Assembly (NCBI GenBank): GCA_001969505.1
Contig: LSSK01001254.1
Span: forward strand, 1-30,933
Direction: 5' to 3'
Length of the DNA: 30,933 nucleotides
Origin: Zancudomyces culisetae
Taxonomy: Eukaryota; Kickxellomycota; Harpellomycetes; Harpellales; Legeriomycetaceae
Shown here: positions 10,401 to 17,941 of the stretch, piece after piece
Layout: every line of letters starts with the position of its first letter
Position numbering within the stretch: position 1 is the first letter of the stretch
Program-made: the position numbers and the translations under genes
Notes under the pieces: model-generated
What the model saw: only the letters and a program-made list of their open reading frames with translations
Database searches by the model: none
What the model was told of the DNA's origin: nothing

Positions 10401-12617
10401 AATGAAGAACAGGCGAACCTGCCAGTCGAGGTATTGAAGGAACAGTTGAATAATCCACAGCCAAATCTGAATTTTGTATGTCCACTTGATGCCAATGAAG
10501 ATGTGATAGAAATGTACAGTGTGCTTGCAGTTGTAGAGTTTTCTAGTAATAGGAAACGGATGTCGGTAGTTTATAGGTGTCCAGATGGTAAAATTAGATT
10601 GTTTTGTAAAGGAGCGGATATGGTGATATTGCCAAGATTGAAGGGGTACAATGATAGACACACGGGGACAGAGGAGACAAAGTGGATATATAAGTGTGTT
10701 GATTCGAGTTTGAAGGCATTTTCATGTGAGGGGTTGCGAACATTGGTATATGCACATCGAGAAATAGAAGAAGAAGATTATGAATCGTGGGCAAAACGGT
10801 TTTTAGAAGCATCTACATCATTGAAAAACAGACAACAGCAGATAGATGCAGTGGCAAATGAACTGGAACAGGAAATGGAATTGACAGGAGTTACAGCAGT
10901 AGAAGACAAGCTACAAGAGGGAGTGCCAGAAACAATCTACAACTTACGGTTAGCAGGAATTAGGATTTGGATGTTGACAGGGGACAAGGTAGAGACAGCG
11001 ATAAACATAGCAAAATCATGCCGGTTGATTGACGGAGACGAAACAATATGCAAAACACTTGTGTTGGAGGGAATCAAGGATGCCGAAACACTTTCTAGGA
11101 AACTTGATGAGGCAGAAAGCTTTGTGTCGGTGTTGAGACCATACAAAGAGCGTGTCAAGTACAAAATTTTCAGTCGCATCAGATGGCCCAAACTTTTTAA
11201 ATCCAGTACTTTTTTTTATAGATCACTTAAACAGCGCTTAAACATGTTCGGCTCTAAAAAAGAGAAGAATGGTAAGAGTCGGAAAAGACTGAGTTCTGAG
11301 GTCAGGAACAGCCACAGCAACTATACATTGTCAACATCCACCAACTCATTGATTAACGACTCTGTAGCTGGGCTAGCAGTGATGTCGGACCAAACACAGT
11401 CTAGTCACAGTATTTTCCACAATAATGGAAAAGACTCATTTTTGAACAGTACTTTAGGTAACTCTAGTACAAATGCTATCAAGATGACAACTGATACTGT
11501 TCCACCTCATCAACACAAGTACCAAAACTTTGCCATGGTGGTTGATGGCGAGACGCTACTAACACTAGAGAAAGCCCCCGAATTATTGAAACGATTTATT
11601 GAAACTGGTATTAACTCTGACACCGTTATATGTTCACGAGTATCACCATCTCAAAAAGCACTGATTGCCAGATATATGCGAATAAGATGTAATACCATCC
11701 GATCCCACCCAGTCACGTTGGCTGTAGGCGATGGTGGAAATGATATTTCAATGATTCAGGAAGCACATGTGGGTGTTGGGATTGCGGGTGTGGAAGGACT
11801 TCAAGCAGCAAGGAGTGCTGATTTTTCGATTGCGCAGTTTAGATTTTTGCGAAAACTGCTTTTGGTACACGGACTTTGGAACTATTCAAGAGTTGCTCGG
11901 TTTACAAGTGCTACTTTCTACAAATGCTACACGTTTTATATGTGCCAGTTTGTCTTTCAGTTCTTCAACTTTATTAGTGGTACGTCTGTTTTTGAACCCA
12001 CTGCGCTGTCTTTGTACAACACATTCTTCACTCTTTTTCCAGTAATTATTCTTGGTTGTTTGGATCAAGATTTACCCGCCAACGTCTTGTATAATTCACC
12101 AGAATACTATGCAATGGTTGGACCTAAAAATAGCCTGCTTAGCTTGAAAACCTTTTTCAAGGATTTCTTGATTCTTGGGACAATACATTTTTTGGTGAGT
12201 ACATTCAGCGTATTCTTTCCTCCACTCATTTCTGGAAGGTATGCGACCAGTGTCGATCTATATGCGCTGAGTACGATATTGTACACAATCTGTGTGATTT
12301 CCATCAATTTTAAAATCGCATATTTCGACACCAAACTGAGAACGATATATACCCACCTGTCGTATATACTGTCAGTCTTGCTGTGGATTGGTTTTTGTGT
12401 GGTCCTATCCACCATACCTATCCCAATTGTTTCTAAACAGTATACAGCAAAGAATTCTTACACAAAGCACTTTGTCCAGGGTCATTTCTGGGCTCAGATA
12501 ATGATCACCTCAACTTTCGCTCTATTGATGGTTTACATACTATACAAATACATGGAGAATAGAAATCCAACCGAGCGCTTTAGACTGCAATTGTTTCAAA
12601 AGCATGTCAGTAAATAG
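7452..12617 (+). CDS. DNF3: Dnf3-like P4-ATPase phospholipid flippase
   Basis: P4-ATPases move aminophospholipids or phosphatidylcholine from the lumenal/outer to the cytosolic leaflet; Dnf3 acts in late Golgi/endosomal and plasma membranes with a Cdc50-family partner, which is not in this window. This is one uninterrupted 1721-codon frame. TM1 ends in LQQVPEWSTTG and TM2 continues into EGYDDFRRHKMDRAEN, the arrangement typical of Dnf3. Visible motifs: A-domain DGETTLK (D535-K541, where DGETNLK is usual), PISL in TM4 (P700-L703), phosphorylated Asp D753 in DKTGTLT, N-domain KGAD (K1053), TGDK (D1178) and GDGGND (1426-1431). Six C-terminal membrane segments lie roughly in 1480-1705. Large basic, Ser-rich insertions sit at about 305-515 and 1205-1370. 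The N-terminal 170 residues are charged and probably disordered. Family call is near certain; the Dnf3 subclass is likely. Confidence 0.9.
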   Translation: MDTEKKMEKNKNRKSRELGEESEEELDEDIYLEDGQNLGQISKLRHYGAIRTKVTRISRAIETYHAKKSKTEVSSPVTSGRPMLAKHQGVEQDLSAETEHSEVYVRMAQPERKSEQAPEGARERMLNLLEELESSGDGKQKVIKEHQEINKQPALATDHEGVNPILESGEVMSRAVPLPGYFLLDDSDYWTGGYVFQLRGKNPKMSIRVPGSLTKRVHYEVSYDHPKNNISTARYNAFTFLPAQLVAQFSKVANIYFLFISILQQVPEWSTTGKATTLFPLMFFITLSILHEGYDDFRRHKMDRAENTQEAKVLKIKVLKSKEKQHKFIHVLQARAAKLSIAEGPRGVVKMVRAMRNLLCFSSVRSKIQERVENNRRKKRETEESDEEDEGEIEGRALTERKKAPPRRSGDRHVGFILEDEEMLRRRSTYRGSVHVPTSMDIESREIEPINRRSSLGVYEIDRREKRQGERGEMSRSSFSLPTDMMYKWKSKKWQNLQVGDLLLIEENEWIPADCVLLASDDSEGVCFIETSSLDGETTLKQKQALQITAKNIKNTDQLAAFPGITYTEPPDPDLYSFEGYLEVEGIKHALTSNQLLLRGSKLRNTKYALVQVIYSGEETKLRLNASKNIRTKASQLQRVTNKIIIVVFMVLIAACIVLTVTGTVTQRKYDDLVWYLYNYKVPNAAMFFGYVVMLNTLIPISLYVTLEGVKVAQAFLMQNDIQMYYEKTDTPMVARTSALNEDLGMVKYILSDKTGTLTENIMRFRAAMVAGLAFYHQDLLTVKESNVSEIKTVEESILKNYASGDQKKRRDTTATKDGGMDVGWGTATVSRASNQTDKEIFRVSAIGEEELNTSGKDAYPAYEADITQLPPTTFLRLLSENKNFFEAQPQYVTNGLRLSSNSDVQSSLFIRSMALCHTVQPDIDSESRSVVGYQSTSPDEKALVYSAAELGYILHERIGPEVKIRIVPVERVSKWKETVIKQNEEQANLPVEVLKEQLNNPQPNLNFVCPLDANEDVIEMYSVLAVVEFSSNRKRMSVVYRCPDGKIRLFCKGADMVILPRLKGYNDRHTGTEETKWIYKCVDSSLKAFSCEGLRTLVYAHREIEEEDYESWAKRFLEASTSLKNRQQQIDAVANELEQEMELTGVTAVEDKLQEGVPETIYNLRLAGIRIWMLTGDKVETAINIAKSCRLIDGDETICKTLVLEGIKDAETLSRKLDEAESFVSVLRPYKERVKYKIFSRIRWPKLFKSSTFFYRSLKQRLNMFGSKKEKNGKSRKRLSSEVRNSHSNYTLSTSTNSLINDSVAGLAVMSDQTQSSHSIFHNNGKDSFLNSTLGNSSTNAIKMTTDTVPPHQHKYQNFAMVVDGETLLTLEKAPELLKRFIETGINSDTVICSRVSPSQKALIARYMRIRCNTIRSHPVTLAVGDGGNDISMIQEAHVGVGIAGVEGLQAARSADFSIAQFRFLRKLLLVHGLWNYSRVARFTSATFYKCYTFYMCQFVFQFFNFISGTSVFEPTALSLYNTFFTLFPVIILGCLDQDLPANVLYNSPEYYAMVGPKNSLLSLKTFFKDFLILGTIHFLVSTFSVFFPPLISGRYATSVDLYALSTILYTICVISINFKIAYFDTKLRTIYTHLSYILSVLLWIGFCVVLSTIPIPIVSKQYTAKNSYTKHFVQGHFWAQIMITSTFALLMVYILYKYMENRNPTERFRLQLFQKHVSK

Positions 12618-12667
12618 AGTTCTGATTTTGTGTACTCTAAAAAATTTTCAGTACTTTATCAATTATT

Positions 12668-12688
12668 ACCCCCCCCCCTCCCCCTCCC
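12668..12688 (-). repeat. Poly-C/G tract, G-quadruplex type on the minus strand
   Basis: The plus strand carries a run of ten or so C followed by T, C5, T, C3. The complementary strand therefore has several G runs of three or more separated by single A residues, which meets the simple G-quadruplex pattern. It lies about 50 bases after the flippase stop codon. Confidence 0.5.
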
Positions 12689-12800
12689 ACTTTTAGCATT
12701 TACTTTTTAATATAAAAAACTTTTGGGTACATTCTCTAGAATCAAAAACGTTGTTGATCAAATAAATCCTAAACAGTTCAAAATGAGCCCCTCATCCTAG

Positions 12801-12825
12801 TCCCTACCCTTACCCCTACCCTTAA
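12801..12825 (-). repeat. Telomere-like CCCTA/CCCTTA tract with G-quadruplex potential
   Basis: The plus strand reads as alternating CCCTA, CCCTTA, CCCCTA and CCCTTAA units. On the minus strand this gives four G runs (3, 4, 3, 3) with loops TA, TAA and TA, a canonical quadruplex motif, and TTAGGG-like words of the kind bound by Tbf1-type proteins. It is an internal sequence, not a chromosome end, because genes follow on both sides. Confidence 0.5.
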
Positions 12826-14937
12826 CTTTGAAAACCACATTGAAGCACATTGAAAGGCATGTCATCCCATGTTCTCATGCTACTGTTTTTGATCAGTAGC
12901 AGTGTTGATAGTAAGCCTATACAAATTTATCCGGAATAAACATGTTTCACACAAAATAACTGGTTTTCTGTACATTTAAGCTATTTTAGAATATGTGTTT
13001 TAGCAAAATTTCATTCATAAACAAAATACCCCAGGCTTAGGATTGATAATCCTGTCACGCTTTATTTACCCCTGACTTTGTACTGTTAAGTGTATTGAAA
13101 AGAGCAATGTTACGAATCTAAGTCTGTGCTTGTTAGATAGTAATGTGATATGAGAAAGGGGGAGGGAGGGGGAGTAAAACACAATGACTAACTCGCTTTT
13201 ACCTTTGAATACTTCGTTTATAATATTAGCCAAAGTACATGTAGTGCATAGTAAAATGGAACTGAAAATCGAAAAAAAGCAAAAACAAAAGCAATTACTT
13301 TGTGCAACAATAAACCGTGCACTCTTACTCGCCTGCAAACGTATAAATGATTTAGTTAGATTGGTATTAGTTTCCGAATACTGCAAGGTTGTATATGCCC
13401 TTCAAGCATTGATTTATGTACAAGTGCATTCGTTTGTGATAAATGCAAAAGCGAATGTTAGACCCACACAAGTCCTTTTAGTTTTGTTGAAAAATAATCA
13501 AAAATAATGGAAGAAAGTTCATAAAGTGTGTGATAATAATGGGGGGGTGTTGTTGAGTGCTTGAAGAGTCTATTTGTTAAGCAAGTGTGCTATATGAATT
13601 GAACGAATCTACGCAATTGTATTGGTTTCTAAAAAATAAAAAATAATACAAAAAAAACAAAAGCTGCTATGCAACCTTTATACACATTGTTATCACATAC
13701 TATTATTTTTTTAATACTTTCTTAGACATGAGTAAACTCATTTTTTAAAGTGAACTGTGCCAGTAACATACAGTTATCTTTTTTAGCACAGAGAAAATGC
13801 CAAACAAGATGTGAATGAGACAAGAAAATAGTGCTGGGAGAGTTTGAATTGATTGTTTACATTAAAGCTAAAGATGCCTACACAATCCAATACTTATGAC
13901 TAAAGCTATAGATACACAAACCCACTATTATTAGCGAAAAAACACAAGAATCCAGAGTGGGGTAGGGAGCCAATACGCTTGGCGTGTGATATCACCAAGA
14001 AACTCTTGAAAAGAAAGATATCGGAATAAAACTTGTTCTCAACATTTTTATGACTCTTGTTATTTTGAAAACCATTGGAAACTTCAAACTTGTCTTGTGT
14101 AAAATTGTCTTTGCCCATTTTATTTTTTTTAAACAATTATAGATTGTATTAATAATCCCACTAGTATTCGAAAATAATAACTGCGTTAATATTGCCATTA
14201 CCATTACTTTACGGAACTAAGCCTCTATCCCATCTCCATTCCCGTTCTTTTTACAAAAGAGCCAAGTATATAGTAAATAGTAAAAAAAATACTTTTTATC
14301 AATAATATTGCGGAGTTATCGTAATATATATTATTGAAAAGCTATGTGCTAAATATTCATCAACATTTCAATAAAAAATGCAAAAAAAACTAACGAAGAT
14401 TTCCAATGCGTCGGAATGGGCATTTTGTGAATTACTTTCAAAATAATACTAATACAAAAGATCTATTACTTCAAGACCAACGTATAAAGGTTTATGTTTT
14501 CTTGATGAAAAAATAGAAATCGATGAACTGATATTGCTAGTAACAAACTATAATGACATTAATATATATTCGAGGCAGAACTATAATATTCTAGATATAT
14601 ATAAAGATACAGAAAAAGCACAGAAACCGTTTCCTCAACATTAATTTTTCTGATAAAATCGAAAATAGTGGTTGAAATCGATTCTTACCCCTCTCAAAGT
14701 CTACAAGTGATTAATAATTGTGCATATCAGTTTTATTACATTCTAAGAGGTAAATTGATGCAGGGTATTGTCGACTACTGTATTTAAAGCTAGAATTTAC
14801 AACAACGAACAGTTCGGAGTCGGTTTTTATTTTGAATTTTTTGTGAGATATTGATAACCATAATATTAAATAAAATTATTAGGTCGTGTAAAATACGTAC
14901 GGCTGCAGTGATAATAGTGATAATAGTGATTGAGAAA

Positions 14938-16035
14938 ATGCGACGAAAGCCCTATACCCTCTTTAAAAGTATCAGCAAAAAAACGAAAGGCGACGTTCGG
15001 AGAGAATGCACCCGAACCCTTGCTGCGGCAGTATATATGCTTGTGGTTATTTTTATAATGACAATATTACAGGTTATTTCGGACTCAAGGTATGATATGG
15101 GAATACAGATGTATGGGGCAACAGATAAAAGTCTACGCGATCTTTTTTTTGAATACATACCAACAATCGATTCGTTTTATCTTGTGGACTTGAGTCTCAA
15201 CTCTTCAGCCTTGTTTGCATATTTGTGCAACTTGTATTTTGTTCCAGGATGGAGAGCCAAACTTATTTACACAAGACGAATAATGTGGATCACAGGAACA
15301 TTGTATGGGTTAAGGGGCATATCGATTCTTATCACTACTGTTCCACCAACCCTAGGAAGCAAATGCGTTCGAGTTGATACGACCAATGCTGGGGTGCTCG
15401 ACTACATCAAACACGCATACCTTGTGCTACGAGACAAACGCAATAATTGTACGGATAATATATTTTCAGGACATACGGTGGTTGCAGTGACTTCATTTAT
15501 GCTATGGTGGCTCTATTCTCCATACACTGGGTTTATTTTATACTCAATACTTCATACCTCCATCACCTTGTTTTTGATTGTTTTGTCCAGGTTACATTAT
15601 TCTGTAGACGTGTATCTGGCTATTTTTATGACATTGGGAGCATACTATGCATATTTCTATGCTCTAGATCAAAAGCATAACTCTTTAATGTTTTCTCATT
15701 TATATTCTGAACGGCCAACTGAGCCCAGAGATACATTGGTCAGATTCGGTCCATCCAACGCCACTAATACCACCGCTATGGCAATTCCAGTAACAACAAC
15801 AACAACAACCAGTACAGTAGCAGCAGGTTACATAAGAGTATCGATAACTGATGATGCGGAAAAAGGTGTCAATGCCGCTAACAGCTGCAATCATCTTTTA
15901 TCCCGACACTTTGCTCTTAAGAATAACCACTTATTTTTTATTCAAAGGCACTTTAGTCCAAAGATCTTCAGTGATGTTGTAGGCTGGGCAGACGGTGTGG
16001 ACCTTCGTCTGAATGAATTTTCCTTGCCCAAGTAA
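14938..16035 (+). CDS. Sphingomyelin/IPC-synthase-like PAP2_C membrane protein (paralog 1)
   Basis: The PAP2_C family (animal SMS1/SMS2/SMSr, plant and protozoan IPC synthases) transfers a phospholipid head group to ceramide in the lumenal leaflet. The first in-frame ATG gives 365 residues; the frame is open a little further upstream but has no ATG there. The second conserved block is clear: TRRIMWITGTLYGLRG followed by TTVPP. The catalytic triad is intact: H179 in FSGHT, H220 in LHYSVD and D224, with spacings of 41 and 4 (human SMS1 has 43 and 4). About six membrane segments are visible between residues 25 and 250. Oddities: the PPLPD-type first block is reduced to SLRD, and the CGD before FSGHT is CTD. 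The C-terminal 110 residues are Thr/Ser-rich and unlike known family members, including a six-Thr run coded by ACA/ACC repeats. Donor and product are unknown. Confidence 0.82.
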   Translation: MRRKPYTLFKSISKKTKGDVRRECTRTLAAAVYMLVVIFIMTILQVISDSRYDMGIQMYGATDKSLRDLFFEYIPTIDSFYLVDLSLNSSALFAYLCNLYFVPGWRAKLIYTRRIMWITGTLYGLRGISILITTVPPTLGSKCVRVDTTNAGVLDYIKHAYLVLRDKRNNCTDNIFSGHTVVAVTSFMLWWLYSPYTGFILYSILHTSITLFLIVLSRLHYSVDVYLAIFMTLGAYYAYFYALDQKHNSLMFSHLYSERPTEPRDTLVRFGPSNATNTTAMAIPVTTTTTTSTVAAGYIRVSITDDAEKGVNAANSCNHLLSRHFALKNNHLFFIQRHFSPKIFSDVVGWADGVDLRLNEFSLPK

Positions 16036-16767
16036 TTAAATCTATACACCTGATATCTCAGGTCGAAATTAGCGTGTAAAAATATTGTAGCAACAAAAAC
16101 AGCAACATAAAATAAAGTGTATAAAGGCTTCATTGGTAGCTATAAGAATAGTATTTTTTTTTGGAGGGATGGGTAGTTGCTAAATTAATTAGTTATTATA
16201 GTTTCAACATTTTTTTCCCCCACTAGATTATAAAAGACTCCTCCTTCCCTCATTTACATATAATGACTTTTCCTTTTATCTTTGCATTAAACTGTTTTAT
16301 AAAGTTAGTGAATGAAACTTCTATTTTCTTTTATCAAAATTGTGTGTAAATACTGAAAGTAATCTTTTATTGTATTATTTCGCTTATATTGCTAAACGCC
16401 TGATCTTAAGCGATAATATATTAGAGAAGGTATTTGCAGTACTGCTTGCAGTGTATATCATATTTATTGCTAGGGGTAGGAGGGCAAGAGGTGTAAGTAA
16501 ATACAAGCAAAAATTGAAAGACAAAATATATTGCATTTGTTGTGTTGTGTAATCCTCAGAATCATCAACTCGCTTTAAAAGTGCGAATCAAAACTACCTC
16601 AAAATCACTTGCAAAAAAATTTTTTTTAAAGGTTTAGATTAGTGATGGCCTTAGAAAAATTACTGATAAAACAATAATCAATAGTGCAAATCAGCTACAT
16701 AGAAATAAACATAAAACAATAATAATTCAACAAATAATTTAGATAATCAAAAGGGGGAAAGCGAAAT
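16036..16767. other. Intergenic region, no gene recognised
   Basis: This AT-rich spacer lies between the PAP2_C gene and MRP4. It has a T-rich stretch near 16147-16224 and A/T runs near 16613-16630. A 70-codon frame at 16340-16552 resembles nothing I know. The last part must contain the MRP4 promoter; I see no clear TATA box. Confidence 0.5.
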
Positions 16768-17874
16768 ATGAATACAGGAATGCTGAGGATAGGAGGCGGG
16801 ATAAGGGCGGGGAAAGGAATAGTATCGAAACTAGGCGCTGGGTTGCAAAGCAAGTCCCAACAATTCCGACTTGAAAGTACAATTATACAGTCACATAGCA
16901 ACACCTCAAATCCGACTCAAGCACAAAATGAGACAAATATACACCAAAAAATAAAAAATCTAATACCCCCACAATCACAGCAACAAAAAGTAAAAAAACA
17001 TCCAACAGGAGCAGACTTGATAGAAGGTGCAAACGAACAAGAGGGGCTCGAGGGATTGGGAATCGAAGAGATGATAAACCTACGTGATATGGTCGAAGCT
17101 GGTGTCCATTTAGGCCACAGCACAAAGATCTGGAATGCACTGAATATTCACACCATTTTTGGCGAGCGAAACGGAATTCATGTTATCAATCTCGAGCACA
17201 CCATCGCAGCACTGAGGAGAGCAGCCAAGGTTGTAGAATCTATTGCATACAACGGCGGGATTATCTTGTTTGTGGGTACGAGGGCAAATATTCGTGATGT
17301 GGTGATTGATGCTGCATATTCTAGCGGGCAATACTATGTGGTTGACCGGTGGATTCCAGGAACACTGACCAACAGCAGACTGATGACAGGCCAACAGCTT
17401 ATGGGCAGTGAAAGTTATGTAAAATTGGTACCAGATTACCAACCACCAAAGACTATCAAAAAAAATACTGATGATGGTGAGATTAACACTAACGATGGCG
17501 GTAGTGGTAGTGCTGAACTTGGAGAGGAAAAGAAAAAACAAGTAGGAGACAAGGGCGGTAATAGTAGATACATGAAAAACACTACTGGGCAGCGGAGAGG
17601 CGATACAGAAGATGAAGACTATCATGTTATGCCAGATCTAATTGTTTCTTTCAACCCAACAGATGTTACAAACACCCTATTGGCAGAGGCTCAGCGGTGT
17701 CTGATCCCAACTGTTGGTGTTGTGGATACGAATTTTGATCCACGAAAAGTGACTTATGGGATTCCAGGAAACGACGACAGCTCATCTTCTATTGGGTATA
17801 TTGCTAAAGTGTTGAGTAAAGCAGCATACCTTGGAAAACAAAGAAGAATTAACCAGGCTTATAAAGGACAATAA
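16768..17874 (+). CDS. MRP4: Mitochondrial small-subunit ribosomal protein uS2m (MRP4)
   Basis: This is a structural protein of the mitochondrial 37S ribosomal subunit, homologous to bacterial S2. The 368-residue product has a basic, Ser/Gly-rich N-terminus poor in acidic residues over its first 35 residues, fitting a mitochondrial targeting sequence, then a polar linker to about residue 98. The uS2 fold starts at about residue 101: MINLRDMVEAGVHLGHSTK, then NGIHVINLEHT (135-145), GGIILFVGTR (163-172), YYVVDRWIPGTLTNS (189-203), PDLIVSFNP (289-297) and IPTVGVVDTNFDP (313-325). Residues about 224-286 form a Gly/Lys/Asp-rich low-complexity insertion between strands. Length is close to S. cerevisiae Mrp4. 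The gene is convergent with GTB1, with only 67 bases between stop codons. Confidence 0.95.
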   Translation: MNTGMLRIGGGIRAGKGIVSKLGAGLQSKSQQFRLESTIIQSHSNTSNPTQAQNETNIHQKIKNLIPPQSQQQKVKKHPTGADLIEGANEQEGLEGLGIEEMINLRDMVEAGVHLGHSTKIWNALNIHTIFGERNGIHVINLEHTIAALRRAAKVVESIAYNGGIILFVGTRANIRDVVIDAAYSSGQYYVVDRWIPGTLTNSRLMTGQQLMGSESYVKLVPDYQPPKTIKKNTDDGEINTNDGGSGSAELGEEKKKQVGDKGGNSRYMKNTTGQRRGDTEDEDYHVMPDLIVSFNPTDVTNTLLAEAQRCLIPTVGVVDTNFDPRKVTYGIPGNDDSSSSIGYIAKVLSKAAYLGKQRRINQAYKGQ

Positions 17875-17941
17875 TATGTTATTTTGTTATTATTTATTTT
17901 ATTATATTTAAAGAGCAAATAAGGAAATAAAAAAGCATAAA

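Larger units (their letters stand above)
12618..14937. other. 2.3 kb intergenic region with C-rich, telomere-like tracts
   Basis: This holds the 3' flank of the flippase and the upstream region of the first PAP2_C gene. Close to the flippase stop are a C-rich run (12668-12688) and a CCCTA/CCCTTA-type repeat (12801-12825). A purine run rich in G lies near 13156-13173. Two overlapping opposite-strand frames of about 106 codons (13066-13386 minus, 13184-13507 plus) look like chance. The remainder is AT-rich without recognisable genes. Confidence 0.55.

Noticed and set aside
13066-13507. Overlapping frames of about 106 codons on both strands
   Set aside because: They overlap each other, have no family resemblance and no promoter context; chance frames of this size occur in such DNA.
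14836-14937. Possible N-terminal extension of the first PAP2_C protein
   Set aside because: The frame is open back to a TGA at 14833-14835 but has no ATG before 14938; start at a non-AUG codon is unsupported.
16706-16716. Exact match to the S. cerevisiae origin consensus (minus strand TTTTATGTTTA)
   Set aside because: An 11-base AT-rich consensus is expected by chance here and origin motifs differ between yeasts.
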